Shown: positions 62,897 through 64,000 of the stretch, piece after piece
Numbering within the stretch: the stretch's first letter is position 1
How the letters are laid out: every line of letters starts with the position of its first letter
Position numbers and translations under genes: made by a program
Assembly: GCF_022369475.1 (NCBI RefSeq)
Contig: NZ_CP059600.1
Location: forward strand, 682,001 to 746,000
Length of the DNA stretch: 64,000 bases
Direction of reading: 5' to 3'
DNA from: Campylobacter sp. RM12651
GTDB taxonomy: Bacteria; Campylobacterota; Campylobacteria; Campylobacterales; Campylobacteraceae
Notes under the pieces: generated by a model
Databases searched by the model: none
What the model was told of the DNA's origin: nothing
Seen by the model: only the letters and a program-made list of their open reading frames with translations

Positions 62897-63682
62897 ATGA
62901 GTAAAAAAACTGATTTTATACTAGAGCAAATGATTAAAGCTTATTTAAGCGAGCAAAATCCAATTGGCTCTATGTTATTGCAAGATAGTTTGAATGTTCC
63001 TGCAAGTACTATAAGAGTTTATTTTAAACAACTTGATAGTGATGGTTATATTTCAAAACTTCACGCAAGCGGTGGAAGAATTCCTACTCAAAAAGCTATG
63101 AAATATTATTGGAAGCAATTTTTTAATTATGAATTAAATTCTAAATTAGAATTAAACTCAACTTTAAATTTATTAAGAGTTGCTAACGAGAATGATTTGT
63201 TTTTCCTTATTGTTGATAACAAAAAAATATTTTTAAATGATATTTTAAACATTGAAAATAGATTTATTATTTTAGATTTTATAGAAAATAGGGTTTTGAT
63301 TGATTTTAACGATGAATTAAATATACTTTTTAATCAGTTAAAAGGATACGAGATAAATGATATTAAGACTATTTTATATAGATTAAATTTAATAAATACT
63401 TTAAGTGATATTGAAAATTCTTTTAAAAATAAAATTAAATTTATATGTGGAGAAAAAATTTTTGCAAATATTGTAAAACTTTCTTCATTTAGTTCTATTA
63501 TGAATTTAAAGTTACTTGATTATTTTACTAATAACTTGATTTATGATGAGCTATTTTTACCTGATTTTATGGGAGTTAAATTAGATTGTAATTATATGCA
63601 AAATAAAAGCTCTTTAATAATTGCAGGTAGTATTTTTACAGACTATGAAAATGTTTTAAATCAATTAAGGGAGGCGATATGA
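62897..63682 (+). CDS. hrcA: Heat-inducible transcription repressor HrcA
   Basis: A repressor of chaperone genes of about 261 residues. The N-terminal winged helix [65 protein letters not shown] is clearly HrcA; the C-terminal two thirds are divergent, as usual in Campylobacter. The start may be ATG 62897 or GTG 62891 (AAGG at 62882-62885 favours the latter in spacing, protein alignment the former). The HAIR element upstream puts it under HspR. Overlaps grpE by 4 bp. Confidence 0.9.
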   Translation: MSKKTDFILEQMIKAYLSEQNPIGSMLLQDSLNVPASTIRVYFKQLDSDGYISKLHASGGRIPTQKAMKYYWKQFFNYELNSKLELNSTLNLLRVANENDLFFLIVDNKKIFLNDILNIENRFIILDFIENRVLIDFNDELNILFNQLKGYEINDIKTILYRLNLINTLSDIENSFKNKIKFICGEKIFANIVKLSSFSSIMNLKLLDYFTNNLIYDELFLPDFMGVKLDCNYMQNKSSLIIAGSIFTDYENVLNQLREAI

Positions 63683-64000
63683 GCGAAAAAGCCACGCAAG
63701 AAGAAAATGTAGTAAATAACGAAGAAGTTTGCGAATGCAATGAAAATTGTGAATGCGAACAAAATGAGTTAAGTAATGAAGAAATTGCTTTAAGAGCAGA
63801 GCTTGATAAGGCAAATGAAGAATTTGCAAAATTAAAAGACGCTTATCTTAGAGCTAATGCAGATTTTGAAAATTATAAAAAACGCTTAGAAAAAGATAAG
63901 CAAAGTGCTGTGCTTTATGCACAAGAAGGCTTATTAAAGGATTTAATCCCTGTTTTAGACGCATTAGAAAATGCTAGTAATTTTGAAGCAGATGATGAGT
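63679..64000 (+). CDS. grpE: GrpE nucleotide exchange factor (partial, cut by window end)
   Basis: The first 107 codons of grpE, starting at the ATG that overlaps the hrcA stop, with AGGGAGG upstream. An acidic, cysteine-containing N-terminal tail ([16 protein letters not shown]) precedes the long helix [34 protein letters not shown] and [16 protein letters not shown], which are diagnostic. GrpE releases ADP from DnaK. dnaK probably follows outside the window. Confidence 0.94.
   Translation, partial: MSEKATQEENVVNNEEVCECNENCECEQNELSNEEIALRAELDKANEEFAKLKDAYLRANADFENYKKRLEKDKQSAVLYAQEGLLKDLIPVLDALENASNFEADDE

Overview
The window is a strongly AT-rich, densely packed bacterial chromosome segment. 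The gene content points to Campylobacter or a close relative in the Campylobacterota. The main signs are a Tat-exported MfrABE methylmenaquinol:fumarate reductase, a single-chain pyruvate:ferredoxin oxidoreductase, separate flgI/flgJ/flgM/flgN-type genes with sigma-54 and sigma-28 promoters, an HspR-type (HAIR) operator in front of hrcA-grpE, and two long poly-G tracts typical of Campylobacter contingency loci. I see no tRNA, rRNA, CRISPR array, insertion sequence or prophage. The only RNA gene I recognise is RNase P RNA.

Layout. 1-8.2 kb: a DUF2325 protein, a J-domain protein, DcuC with an IclR regulator, then hemJ-lspA-glmM on the minus strand, back to back with rpsT-prfA and a hypothetical gene on the plus strand. 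8.3-17 kb: por, a 0.6 kb AT-rich gap, mfrABE and a LysR regulator. 17.4-22.8 kb (minus): histidine phosphatase-serA, then a nucleotide-sugar style trio (Gfo/Idh/MocA oxidoreductase, MetE-core protein, DegT aminotransferase). 23-30.5 kb (plus): putP, alaS, a membrane protein, a class A PBP and a CgtA-like glycosyltransferase with an in-frame G11 tract. 30.6-37 kb: a membrane protein, a DapF-fold racemase resembling CntK, rnpB, a YbgC thioesterase, a DUF234-like nuclease, a class V aminotransferase, a GT90 glycosyltransferase and an NDH-2 type oxidoreductase.

37-50.5 kb is a biotin neighbourhood: bioA, bioF-bioG-bioC, bioB and bioD, then LemA plus two related membrane proteins, then accB-accC, whose BCCP product is the biotin acceptor. 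The convergent bioC/bioB junction has been opened by two cargos: a HaeIII-type (GGCC) restriction-modification pair and a chemoreceptor. Between the cargos lie a degraded copy of the bioB 3' end and a nearly identical copy of the bioC 3' end. The order bioC - R-M - bioB' - bioC' - MCP - bioB is what a tandem joining of two alternative alleles of this junction would leave. It is the most striking structural feature of the window. A G10 tract directly abuts the predicted promoter of the chemoreceptor gene.

50.5-64 kb: a MATE transporter converging on flgI-flgJ-flgM-flgN (no flgK follows), then a long plus-strand run atpB-gatB-gpsA-(NagZ-like)-DUF2400-TSUP-TSUP, a GNAT enzyme, yebC, a cyclophilin, a small HTH gene with a possible 49-codon companion, and hrcA-grpE. 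The grpE gene is cut by the window end.

The genes describe a microaerophilic or anaerobic respirer that uses C4-dicarboxylates (DcuC import or exchange, periplasmic fumarate reduction), makes its own biotin, varies its surface glycans and possibly its taxis by homopolymer slippage, and carries a recently assembled R-M/chemoreceptor island. I did not recognise one wholly new multi-gene system. The best leads are the bioC/bioB island, the CntK-like racemase and the two poly-G loci.
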